Below, one piece after another: positions 1 to 7,584 of a stretch of 52,344 nt of DNA; position 1 is the stretch's first letter, and every line of letters starts with the position of its first letter. The notes beneath the pieces were generated by a model that ran no database searches, was not told where the DNA came from, and worked only from the letters and a program-made list of their open reading frames with translations. This DNA is from Actinomycetota bacterium (GTDB taxonomy: Bacteria > Actinomycetota > Acidimicrobiia > Acidimicrobiales > AC-9). A program made the position numbers and the translations under genes. The stretch spans positions 1 through 52,344 of the forward strand of contig VAWP01000041.1 of the NCBI GenBank assembly GCA_005888295.1. Direction: 5' to 3'.

Positions 1-273
1 ATGGCTGGCGATCGAGCCGTCTCCCAGATACTGACCTAACAGATAGCTGTATGCCGCATGCGGTACTCGTGCGATGTGCCCACAGGGGTCGCAGGCGCCG
101 CTTGACTGCGCAGGTCTCTCGCGACGTCGCTCGATCGCTTCCTCCAACCCCAGCTTGACCCACTCTCTGAGCGTCGCCCGCGGGATGCCCGTCCGCCTGG
201 CGGTCTCCGCCTGCGAGACCCCGGAGGCGATCAGGTCGGCCACCCGCTGGATGTCGGTGACCGGCCGGGTCAT
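1..273 (-). CDS. HTH / LAGLIDADG-like protein, 5' part only (runs off left edge)
   Basis: An open frame starts at ATG 273-271 and reads 91 codons to the window edge without a stop. Residues about 8-45 form a resolvase- or Hin-like helix-turn-helix (ARRTGIPRATLREW). A CDPC motif follows near residue 60. Residues 74-88 read YSYLLGQYLGDGSI, which matches the first LAGLIDADG motif of homing-endonuclease folds. Actinobacteria carry many standalone proteins of this layout (HTH, Cys pair, YLLGxYLGDG), annotated only as HTH-domain proteins. A DNA-binding or regulatory role is inferred, and endonuclease activity is unproven. It is divergent from the fab operon, separated by about 300 bp. The missing C-terminus should hold the second LAGLIDADG motif. 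Confidence 0.7.
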   Translation of the reverse strand, partial: MTRPVTDIQRVADLIASGVSQAETARRTGIPRATLREWVKLGLEEAIERRRERPAQSSGACDPCGHIARVPHAAYSYLLGQYLGDGSIASH

Positions 274-331
274 GGCGCCAGGTTAACGAACGGGTGTTCG
301 ATCCGACCGAGGACCGACTAACCTGGGTCGG

Positions 332-442
332 GTGCGCCTGCGACGCTGGTTGCTGCTCGGAACGGCCTTCGCCGGGACGGTGGTCGCGGCTCTGCGCCAG
401 CGGCTCCTGGCCCAGAACGAGCGCCGGGTGGGCATGCGGTGA
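332..442 (+). CDS. possible 36-residue membrane peptide
   Basis: A GTG-initiated frame of 37 codons lies in the otherwise gene-free 274-573 stretch. The peptide has a basic N-terminus (VRLRRW), one hydrophobic stretch of about 14 residues (LLLGTAFAGTVVAA) and a basic C-terminus (RQRLLAQNERRVGMR). This is a plausible single-span, positive-inside design. No clear Shine-Dalgarno is present and no homologue is recognised. The rest of the interval shows only a weak 6-bp GC-rich inverted repeat around 453-477. Confidence 0.3.
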   Translation: MRLRRWLLLGTAFAGTVVAALRQRLLAQNERRVGMR

Positions 443-573
443 GACGGGAGGGCCCGGTCCCCCACTCGAGGTAAGTGGGGTCCGGTGAAACCAGAGGCCG
501 TTCGAGCGGGTCTGAGACTCGAGCCTGGCCTGCGAGAGCGGCACACCATACGAGGCACGCAAGAGGAGCGGCG

Positions 574-1758
574 GTGCTTGCATTCACCTTCCCTGGACAG
601 GGATCACAACGACCCGGTATGGGTCGACCATGGGTCGACCACCCGTCCTGGGAGGTGGTGGGAGACGCCTCAGAAGCCGCCGGCCGTGACATCGCCGCCC
701 TGCTCCTGGAGGCGGAGAGCGACGAGCTGACCGCCACCAGGAACGCCCAGCTGGCCACGTTCGCCCTCAGCCTGGTGGCCCTCGACGCCATCGAGCGGCT
801 CGGCCTGGCTCCGTCGGCCTGTGCCGGTCACAGTCTGGGCGAGTACACGGCCCTCGTGGCCGCCGGAGCGCTGGGCTTCGAGGATGGCGCCCGCCTGGTG
901 ACCGAGCGCGGCGACGCCATGCAGGGGGCGGCCGACGAGCACCCGGGCACCATGGCCGCCTTCCTCGGGATCAGCGACGCCGACGCCGAGGCCGCGTGCC
1001 AGCGGGCCGAGAGCGACGTCTGGTTGGCCAACTACAACGCCCCCGGCCAGGTCGTGGTGGCCGGGACGGCCGAGGGAGTCGCGGCCGCCGCCGAGGTGGC
1101 CAAGACGCTCGGGGCCCGCAAGGTCATGCCGATCCAGGTGGGCGGCGCCTTCCACACGCCGCTCATGGCGACCGCCCGCCACCGGCTGCGCAAGGCGCTG
1201 GGCACGGCCACCTTCACGGACCCGGAGATCCCGGTCACGGCCAACGTCGACGCCCGGCCGCACGCGACGGCCGAAGAGTGGCCCGGCCTGCTCTCGGCCC
1301 AGCTCTGCAGCCCGGTGCGTTGGCACCAGACGCTGCACGGTCTGTCCGAGAGCGGCGTCACGTCCTTCGTCGAGGTCGGACCTGGCGGCGTGCTCTCCGC
1401 CCTCGCCCGCCGCAGCGTCTCCGGCGCACTGGCGGTGAGCGTCTCCAAGCCCGACGACCTCGACGTCCTGGTCGAGACGCTGGCGGGCGAGGGGCCGCTC
1501 CACAGCTACGCCGCCGCCCACCAGGGCGAGCACCTCTACACCTCCGAGCGACTGGTCGTGAGCCAGGCGGCGGGGGTCTTCCAGCCCAGGCGGGGCCTCC
1601 AGGAGCGGGTCGAGGTCGGCGATGTGGTCGGCACCGTCGGCTCAGACGAGGTGCGCTCGCCCTTCTCGGGCTCCCTCCAGGGGTTCCTGGCCATCGCCGG
1701 GCAGCGTGTCCTCACGGGACAGCCGGTCGCCTGGCTTCGCGCTGCACCCGCGCCGTGA
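574..1758 (+). CDS. fabD: malonyl-CoA:ACP transacylase fused to a C-terminal biotinyl/lipoyl-like domain
   Basis: Transfers malonate from malonyl-CoA to acyl carrier protein, supplying the extender unit for cytosolic type II fatty-acid synthesis. GTG 574 was chosen over an upstream in-frame start at 475 because AGAGGAG precedes it by 5 nt and the FTFPGQGSQ opening of the family follows at once. The nucleophile Ser87 lies in GHSLGE and His194 in GGAFHTP; VEVGPGG is near the domain end. The protein has 394 residues against about 310 for the family. The extra residues, from about 319, read like a two-hammerhead biotinyl/lipoyl fold (VEVGD, SPFSGSLQGF, GQPVAWL). The acceptor lysine is absent, with GSDEVRS at its place. 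First gene of the fab operon; its stop overlaps the fabH start. Confidence 0.93.
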   Translation: MLAFTFPGQGSQRPGMGRPWVDHPSWEVVGDASEAAGRDIAALLLEAESDELTATRNAQLATFALSLVALDAIERLGLAPSACAGHSLGEYTALVAAGALGFEDGARLVTERGDAMQGAADEHPGTMAAFLGISDADAEAACQRAESDVWLANYNAPGQVVVAGTAEGVAAAAEVAKTLGARKVMPIQVGGAFHTPLMATARHRLRKALGTATFTDPEIPVTANVDARPHATAEEWPGLLSAQLCSPVRWHQTLHGLSESGVTSFVEVGPGGVLSALARRSVSGALAVSVSKPDDLDVLVETLAGEGPLHSYAAAHQGEHLYTSERLVVSQAAGVFQPRRGLQERVEVGDVVGTVGSDEVRSPFSGSLQGFLAIAGQRVLTGQPVAWLRAAPAP

Positions 1759-2627
1759 CGAGGGGCGCGTCGATCGCGGGCTGGGGGTCGGCCCTGCCCG
1801 AGACGGTGCTGACGAACGCGCAGCTGGAGGCGCGGCTCGACACGAGCGACGCGTGGATCCTCGAACGGACCGGTATCCGCGAACGGCGCGTCGGCGGGAC
1901 CACGTCGAGCCTCTCGGTGGCCTCCGGGCGAGCGGCGATGCAGCGGGCTGGCGTCGGTCCCTCCGACTTCGACCTCCAGCACCAGCTGGGGCTGCGGTGC
2001 GCCGCCTTCGATCTCAACGCCGCCTGCTCCGGGTTCGTCTACTCCCTCGTCACCGCCCACGCTCTCATCGTCACGGGATGCGACCGGGCGCTGGTCATCG
2101 GGACCGACACGCTGTCGGGGATCACCGATCCCCATGACCGGGGCACCGCCGTACTCTTCGCCGACGGGTCGGGCGCCCTGGTGCTGGAGGCCGTGCCCGG
2201 CGACGACCGGGTGCTGGGCTGGGACCTCGGCGTCGACGGCTCCGGTGTGCCCCTGCTGTACTGCGACCATGGCGCCTACATCCAGATGGACGGCCGCGAG
2301 GTCTTCCGCCGCGCCGTGCGGGTCACGGTGGAGTCGGCTCACGCCGCCCTCGAGCGGGCCAAGGTCGCGCCCGAGAACGTCGCCCTGTTCGTGCCCCACC
2401 AGGCGAACCTCAGGATCATCGAGGCGGCCAACCAGCGTCTCGGGATCCCCCCGGAGCGCACCGCGGTGGTGCTCGATCGCACGGGCAACAACTCGGCCGG
2501 CTCGATCCCGCTCGCCCTGGCCGACGCGGCCGACGCCGGCCGGCTGCACGACGGGGACAACGTCCTCCTCTCCGGGTTCGGCGCGGGCATGACGTGGGCC
2601 AGCATCGTCATCCGGTGGGGTCGGTGA
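1755..2627 (+). CDS. fabH: beta-ketoacyl-ACP synthase III (internal segments missing)
   Basis: Condenses acyl-CoA with malonyl-ACP to start fatty-acid chains. GTG 1755 overlaps the fabD stop as GTGA. The catalytic residues are all present: Cys91 (AACSGF), His215 (PHQANL) and Asn245 (GNNSAG). The 290-residue product is short for a family of about 320-330. Two conserved segments are absent without loss of frame. About 19 residues, including the usual TTTPD...P strand, are missing between DFDL (residue 74) and QHQLG. About 16 more are missing between PLL and YCDH near residue 169. Such losses in the core would normally break the thiolase fold, so a sequence or assembly defect is more likely than a working short FabH. 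Followed by fabG with another GTGA overlap. Confidence 0.88.
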   Translation: MTRGASIAGWGSALPETVLTNAQLEARLDTSDAWILERTGIRERRVGGTTSSLSVASGRAAMQRAGVGPSDFDLQHQLGLRCAAFDLNAACSGFVYSLVTAHALIVTGCDRALVIGTDTLSGITDPHDRGTAVLFADGSGALVLEAVPGDDRVLGWDLGVDGSGVPLLYCDHGAYIQMDGREVFRRAVRVTVESAHAALERAKVAPENVALFVPHQANLRIIEAANQRLGIPPERTAVVLDRTGNNSAGSIPLALADAADAGRLHDGDNVLLSGFGAGMTWASIVIRWGR

Positions 2628-3367
2628 GCACCGGCCGGGACCGGGTCGTCCTGGTGACCGGCGGGTCACGCGGGATCGGGCTCGCCGTCGCCCGGCGCTT
2701 TCAGGACGCCGGCGACCGCGTGGCCGTCACGTTCCGCACCAAGCCCCCGGCCGGGCCCGAGGGACGTACCGAGGGAGCGACCGATCTGCTCGGCCTGCGG
2801 TGCGACGTGACCTCCCAGGCCGACGTCGACAACGCCTTCGACACCGTCGAGGAGCAGTGGGGCCCCGTGGAGGTCCTGGTGTCGAACGCCGGTGTCACCC
2901 GGGACAGCCTGCTCCTGCGCATGGGCGAGGACACCTGGCAGGAGGTGCTGGACACCAACCTGACGGGGGCTTACCGCGTCGTCAGGCGGGCGGTTCGGGG
3001 GATGGTCCGGGCCCATGCGGGGCGCATCGTGCTCGTCTCCTCCGCCGCCGGTTTCGCCGGCGGACCGGGGCAGGCCAACTACGCGGCGAGCAAGTCCGGC
3101 CTCCTCGGCCTGGCCCGGTCGCTCGCCCGTGAGCTCGGGTCCCGCGGCGTCACGGTCAACCTCGTCGCCCCCGGCCCGGTGGCCACCGAGATGCTGGACG
3201 ACGTCGCCCAGACCCGCATGGCCGAGCTCACCGCGATGGTCCCCCTCGGACGGGTGGCGACGCCCGAGGAAGTGGCCGCCGCCGTCACCTTTCTCGCCTC
3301 GTCGGAGGCCTCCTACATCACTGGTACGGTGCTGCCCGTGGATGGCGGCCTGGCGATGGGCATCTAG
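2624..3367 (+). CDS. fabG: 3-oxoacyl-ACP reductase
   Basis: NADPH-dependent reduction of 3-oxoacyl-ACP in the elongation cycle. This is a short-chain dehydrogenase of 247 residues, the normal length. It has the cofactor-binding TGGSRGIG motif (residues 12-19), an NAG motif near 88-90, and the active-site set Asn112, Ser140, Tyr153 and Lys157 (YAASK). The C-terminal PVDGGLAM is typical of FabG. GTG 2624 overlaps the fabH stop (GTGA), implying translational coupling. Its position between fabH and acpP makes the fatty-acid role firmer than for a lone SDR protein. Confidence 0.95.
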   Translation: MSTGRDRVVLVTGGSRGIGLAVARRFQDAGDRVAVTFRTKPPAGPEGRTEGATDLLGLRCDVTSQADVDNAFDTVEEQWGPVEVLVSNAGVTRDSLLLRMGEDTWQEVLDTNLTGAYRVVRRAVRGMVRAHAGRIVLVSSAAGFAGGPGQANYAASKSGLLGLARSLARELGSRGVTVNLVAPGPVATEMLDDVAQTRMAELTAMVPLGRVATPEEVAAAVTFLASSEASYITGTVLPVDGGLAMGI

Positions 3368-3411
3368 TGCCTGATAGTCCCGTCAACCACAACCGAAAGG
3401 AAAGCTCATCC

Positions 3412-3651
3412 GTGGACAACGAAGCCGCCTTTGACAAGTTCAAGACCTGCGCCGTGGAGGTGCTCCAGGTCCAGCCGGATCAGATCACCCTGGACGCGCG
3501 CTTCGGCGACGACCTCGACGCCGACAGCCTCGATCTGGTCGAGCTGGTGATGGCGCTCGAGGAGGCCTTCGACATCACGATCGACGAGTCCGAGCTCGAG
3601 GGCATCGAGACCGTCGAGCAGGCCTTCAACCTCATCACCTCCAAGCTCTGA
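3412..3651 (+). CDS. acpP: acyl carrier protein
   Basis: Carries growing acyl chains on a 4'-phosphopantetheine arm. The 79-residue acidic protein has the attachment site DADSLDLVEL with Ser39, and the family's helical pattern follows. GTG 3412 is preferred over an upstream in-frame start at 3367 because a strong purine-rich site, GAAAGGAAAG, ends 7-8 nt before it and the ACP fold begins there. Unlike its neighbours it has its own 44-nt leader and strong ribosome site, consistent with the high expression usual for ACP. Its stop overlaps the fabF start by one base. Confidence 0.96.
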   Translation: MDNEAAFDKFKTCAVEVLQVQPDQITLDARFGDDLDADSLDLVELVMALEEAFDITIDESELEGIETVEQAFNLITSKL

Positions 3652-4862
3652 TGCAGCTGGCCTGGGGCCGTGCCGGGGGCCAGGCGGCCGCCGGCCGGCG
3701 AGTCGCCGTGACGGGCCTGGGCGTGGTGGTGCGGTGCGGCATCGGCAAGGATGCCTTCTGGGAAGGCCTCTGCGCGCCGGCCCCGGTGGGTGACCGGCGC
3801 ATCACCGGCTTCGATCCGACAGCGTGGTTCGGGCCCAAGGAGGTGCGCCGGGTCGACAGGTTCGCCCAGCTGTCCGTGGCGTCCGCCGCCATGGCTCTCG
3901 AGGATGCGGGGGCGGTCGATCCCGACCCGGACCGCGCCGGCGTCGTCATGGGCACGGGCGTCGGCGGCATCGAGACCCTCGAGGACCAGTTCGTGGTCAG
4001 CCAGCAGAAGGGGCCGGACCGCGTCTCGCCCTTCCTCGTCCCGATGATGATGGCCAACGCAGGCTCGGCCATGGTGTCGATGCGCTACGGCTGGCGAGGG
4101 CCCTGTGAGACCGTGGCGACGGCCTGTGCCGCCGGAGCGCACGCCATTGGCAACGGCGCCCGCCTCGTCGCATCGGGCCGCTGCGAGGTGGTGCTGGCCG
4201 GGGGGGCCGAGGCGGCGATGATCCCGGTGACCCTCTCGGGCTTCGGGAACATGACCGCCTTGTCCGCGTCCGGCGTCTCCCGACCCTTCGACCTCGAGCG
4301 CGACGGCTTCGTCCTCGCCGAGGGATCCGCAGCCATGGTCCTCGAGGATCTGGACCGGGCCCGGGTCAGAGGCGCGCCGGTCCTCGCCGAGCTGGCCGGC
4401 GCCGCCAGCACCGCCGACGCCCACCACATCACGGCGCCCGCACCGGGCGGCACCGGAGCCGCCGCCTGTATGGAGGAAGCGCTCGACGACGCCGCCATGA
4501 CGCCGCGCCAGATCGCCCACATCAACGCCCACGGCACCTCGACGACCCTCAACGACGCGGCCGAGGCCGAGGCCATCAACAAGGTGTTCGGCACACCAGG
4601 TCCGGTTCTGACGTCGATCAAGGGCGTCACCGGGCACGCCCTGGGCGCAGCCGGCGCCATCGAGGCGGTCGCGTCGGTCCTCACCATCGACCGGCGGATG
4701 ATCCCTCCGACCGCCGGCTACGCCACACCCGATCCCGAGCTGCACCTCGACGTCGTCGCCGGCGCGCCCCGGCCGTGGGAGCCGGGACCGGTCCTGTCGA
4801 ACTCGTTCGGCTTCGGTGGGCACAACGGCTGCCTGATCTTCGTGCCGCCCTCCGACGACTGA
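3651..4862 (+). CDS. fabF: beta-ketoacyl-ACP synthase II
   Basis: Elongating condensing enzyme that joins acyl-ACP to malonyl-ACP with loss of CO2. Its 403 residues are about the family length. Catalytic Cys159 sits in TACAAG, His294 in NAHGTST, and Lys324/His329 in KGVTGHALGAAG. The NSFGFGGHN loop near the C-terminus is intact. ATG 3651 shares its A with the acpP TGA. Last gene of the fabD-H-G-acpP-fabF operon; 52 bp separate it from the next gene. A FabB-type enzyme is less likely given length and context. Confidence 0.95.
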   Translation: MQLAWGRAGGQAAAGRRVAVTGLGVVVRCGIGKDAFWEGLCAPAPVGDRRITGFDPTAWFGPKEVRRVDRFAQLSVASAAMALEDAGAVDPDPDRAGVVMGTGVGGIETLEDQFVVSQQKGPDRVSPFLVPMMMANAGSAMVSMRYGWRGPCETVATACAAGAHAIGNGARLVASGRCEVVLAGGAEAAMIPVTLSGFGNMTALSASGVSRPFDLERDGFVLAEGSAAMVLEDLDRARVRGAPVLAELAGAASTADAHHITAPAPGGTGAAACMEEALDDAAMTPRQIAHINAHGTSTTLNDAAEAEAINKVFGTPGPVLTSIKGVTGHALGAAGAIEAVASVLTIDRRMIPPTAGYATPDPELHLDVVAGAPRPWEPGPVLSNSFGFGGHNGCLIFVPPSDD

Positions 4863-4914
4863 GCGCCAGCGGCGCGAGTTTCCCTCCCGCGGACCCTCCG
4901 GTACGGTCGCCTCG

Positions 4915-6460
4915 GTGACCTCCCCCGCAGCTCGACCGGCCGACCTCGCCTTCGGTGCGTTCAGCGAGGACGGCCCGTGGGTCATCGACCTCGACGACCT
5001 GCCGTGGCGGGCGGGGGTCGAGCGGGTGCGGGCCCGCACCCGGGGCGAGGTCCCCCGGCTCCTCCGACGGCGGCGGCTGCCACCGGGCCGCCGGGTGGTG
5101 CGGGTCGGGACCAAGCTGGGGTCCGCCCTGGCCGGCTGGTACCTCCTCGAACGGCGACGATCGCGGCTGGAGTCGCGAGCGGGCCTGTCGCGCCGGCTGC
5201 GCGTGGCCTTCGAGATCCTGGGACCGACCTACATCAAGCTCGGCCAGATCCTCTCCTCCGGACAGGGCATCTTCCCCGAGGAGCTGGTGGCCGAGTTCCG
5301 CCTCTGCCGCGACCAGGTGCCGGCCGAGCCCTTCGCGGCGGTGCGTCAGACGGTGGAGACCGACCTCGGGCGACCGCTCGACGCGGTCTTCGCCACGTTC
5401 GACGAGATGCCCGTGGCCGCGGCCTCGATCGCCCAGGTCCACGGGGCCACGCTGAAAACCGGCGAGCCGGTCGTCGTCAAGGTCCAGCGACCGCAGGTGA
5501 GCGGGCTCGTCCGACGGGACCTCGCCGCCATGAGCTGGATCGCCCCCACCCTCGTCGGCCGCATCCCCGTCACCGCGCTGGCCAATCCGCCCGCGCTCAT
5601 CGAGCTGTTCGCCGAGACCATCGTCGAGGAGCTGGACTTCCGCCTCGAGGCCGACAACATGCTCGACATCGCCCGCATCCTGGCCGAGACCGAGCAGCGG
5701 GCCCTGGTCGTTCCCCGCCCCCACCCCCGTCTGGTCACCAGGCGCGTGCTGGTGATGGAGCGACTGGCGGGCTTCGGGTGGGACGACGTGGCGGGGATGC
5801 GCGCCGCCGGCATCGACACCTCGGCGGTGGTGCGGGCGGCGCTCATCGCCTTCATGGAAGGGGCGATCCTCTACGGGGTGTTCCACGGTGATCTGCACGG
5901 GGGCAACCTCTTCGTCCAACCGGGAGGTCGGGTCGCCCTCCTCGACTACGGCATCACGGGACGCCTGGACGAGCCTCGGCGCTTGGCCTTTCTGCGTCTG
6001 CTGATGGGTGGCACGACCAACGACATCCACCTCCAGATCGACGCCCTGCGCGACATGGGCGCGCTGCCCCGGGACGTCGACGTCGAGGGCGTCATCCGGG
6101 ACCTCGGCATCGACGACCCTGTCAAGGACCCCACCCAGATGTCGGCAGAGGAGCTCATCGGCGAGATCCGGGAGCTGACCAAGGCCCTGCTCAGCTACGG
6201 CGCCCGCCATGGCCAACCTGGCGCCCGACGTCGACCTCTTCGCCGAGATCACGTACCTGGCGACGTACTTCGCCACCCACCACGGCGATCGCATCGCCCG
6301 GGACGTGGGCATCGATCCCCGCACCGTCCCGGTGGACCTCGACGGCGTGCGAGCGTCCATGGGCCTGACCTCGGACGTCGGGGGCCTGACCCACCGAGAG
6401 CTCCAGGCCCGGCGCGACGTGATCCGCCGGCGCATGGAGGAGCGCCGGAGCCGGCGCTGA
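4915..6460 (+). CDS. ABC1/UbiB (AarF) family atypical kinase, interrupted by a frameshift near 6205
   Basis: Atypical protein-kinase-like ATPase. Relatives act in isoprenoid-quinone or lipid metabolism at the membrane; the actinobacterial substrate is unknown. Residues from about 95 carry the family signatures: GPTYIKLGQILSS, the Ala-rich ASIAQVHGA loop, VVKVQRP (nucleotide-binding Lys), FHGDLHGGNL (catalytic) and LLDYGITG (metal-binding). After SYGAR (codon at 6205) the frame moves by +1, and the C-terminal part resumes at MANLAPDVDLF (6209) through the stop at 6458-6460. Comparison with the family indicates that about 18 codons, normally ending in a hydrophobic NLLFLDGA-like segment, are missing at this point. 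Either a deletion mutation or an assembly gap explains it. GTG start. Confidence 0.85.
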
Positions 6461-6465
6461 CCGGC

Positions 6466-6894
6466 TTGACGAGAACGCAAGGTCTCCTCCTCGTCGCCGT
6501 CGGCGCAGGAGGGGCTCTGGGGGCGCTCGCCCGGTACAGCGTCGAGCTCGCAGGCAACGTCGGTCCCAGTTGGTTTCCCTGGCCGACCTTGTCGATCAAC
6601 GTGTCCGGGGCGTTCGTGCTCGGGCTGGCGGTCGCGCTGCTCGGGGATCGCGCCCGCCCCACGCCCTATCTCCGGGCCTTCGTGACCATCGGGCTCCTCG
6701 GCGGGTACACGACGTTCTCGACGTGGACGGTTGAGACCGTCGTCCTCATCCGCCACCATGCGGTGTGGACGGCCGTTGTCTACGCCCTGTTGACCGTCGT
6801 GGTCGGCATCGCCGCCGTCTACCTCGGTGGCGCAGCCGGTCGGGCGCTACCGGCCGGAGGAGGGGACAAGCATGAGGCTCGCAGGCGCCGCTGA
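6466..6894 (+). CDS. crcB: fluoride channel subunit CrcB/Fluc (first copy)
   Basis: Small four-helix membrane protein that exports fluoride as an antiparallel dimer. The 142-residue product has the family pattern: [13 protein letters not shown] at the first helix, the [14 protein letters not shown] pore helix with its Asn, and [15 protein letters not shown] with the break helix and Phe residues. The TTG at 6466 is the most upstream reasonable start, but no good ribosome site precedes it; a start a few codons downstream is possible. It begins 5 nt after the ubiB-like gene. Three genes (crcB, DUF190, crcB) form one tight run. I found no fluoride riboswitch upstream. Confidence 0.88.
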   Translation: MTRTQGLLLVAVGAGGALGALARYSVELAGNVGPSWFPWPTLSINVSGAFVLGLAVALLGDRARPTPYLRAFVTIGLLGGYTTFSTWTVETVVLIRHHAVWTAVVYALLTVVVGIAAVYLGGAAGRALPAGGGDKHEARRRR

Positions 6895-7219
6895 GCGGCT
6901 CAGTGTCTTCATCGGCGAAACCGACCAGCACCACCACAAACCGCTGTACACCGAGATCGTCCATCGCGCCCACGAGGCGGGGCTGGCCGGGGCCACGGTG
7001 TTTCGCGGGTTCGAGGGCTACGGCGCCTCCAACGCCATTCGGACGACACGCATCCTCAGCCTCAGCGCCGACCTGCCGATCATGATCGTGATCGTCGACA
7101 CGTCGGAGCACATCGAGGCCTTCCTGCCGCAGCTGGACGAGCTGATCACCGAGGGACTGGTGCTGCGAGAGCCCGTGGACATCGTCAAGTACGTCGGGCG
7201 GGCTGCAAGCAACCCATGA
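6872..7219 (+). CDS. DUF190 (PII-like) protein between two crcB genes
   Basis: 115-residue cytosolic protein of the DUF190 family, whose fold resembles PII/GlnB. ATG 6872 follows a strong GGAGGAGGGG site and overlaps the upstream crcB by 23 nt. Recognisable features are [20 protein letters not shown], the [16 protein letters not shown] strand and loop, and a [14 protein letters not shown] segment. In many bacteria DUF190 genes sit beside crcB, which suggests a regulatory or accessory role in fluoride export. That function is inferred from context, not shown. Its stop overlaps the next crcB start (ATGA). Confidence 0.85.
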   Translation: MRLAGAAERLSVFIGETDQHHHKPLYTEIVHRAHEAGLAGATVFRGFEGYGASNAIRTTRILSLSADLPIMIVIVDTSEHIEAFLPQLDELITEGLVLREPVDIVKYVGRAASNP

Positions 7220-7584
7220 TCTACGTCGGCGTGGCCGTGGCCGGGGCCGTGGGCGCCGTTTGCCGGTACGTGGTCGACCGCGTCGTGCAGCGCCGGCTCT
7301 ACACGGTGATGCCGACGGGCACCCTGATCGTCAACGTCACCGGGTCGTTCGTGGCCGGGGTGGTCGCCGGGCTCTTCCTGTATCGCGGCCTGGGCTCGAC
7401 GCCGGCCGTGGTGATCGGCATCGGGTTCGTCGGCGCCTACACGACGCTGTCGACGTTCGACCTCGAGACTCTCCGGCTCTTCGAGAGCGGATCGGTGATG
7501 CTCGGCCTCGCCAACGTGGCGGCGAGCGTCGTGCTCGGGCTGACAGCGGCCGCTGCCGGGGTCGCACTCGGAGCGTTGCTCTAG
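7216..7584 (+). CDS. crcB: fluoride channel subunit CrcB/Fluc (second copy)
   Basis: 122-residue second CrcB paralogue, with [12 protein letters not shown], the Asn-bearing pore helix [14 protein letters not shown] and [13 protein letters not shown]. Adjacent, diverged crcB pairs in Gram-positive bacteria commonly encode obligate heterodimers with opposite membrane orientation. The pair here differs clearly in sequence, so a heterodimer is a reasonable inference. The start overlaps the DUF190 stop by 4 nt, and its own stop TAG overlaps the next start by 1 nt. Confidence 0.92.
   Translation: MIYVGVAVAGAVGAVCRYVVDRVVQRRLYTVMPTGTLIVNVTGSFVAGVVAGLFLYRGLGSTPAVVIGIGFVGAYTTLSTFDLETLRLFESGSVMLGLANVAASVVLGLTAAAAGVALGALL

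Noticed and set aside
475-573. Upstream in-frame start for fabD at 475
   Set aside because: Adds 33 residues with no family similarity; GTG 574 has AGAGGAG at 5 nt and begins the FabD fold.
6260-6466. Fluoride riboswitch before crcB
   Set aside because: The region is coding sequence of the ubiB-like gene and no crcB-motif pseudoknot was recognisable.
4681-6759. Long minus-strand open frame opposite the ubiB-like and crcB genes
   Set aside because: High-GC antisense shadow without any recognisable domain; the plus strand carries clear kinase and channel motifs.
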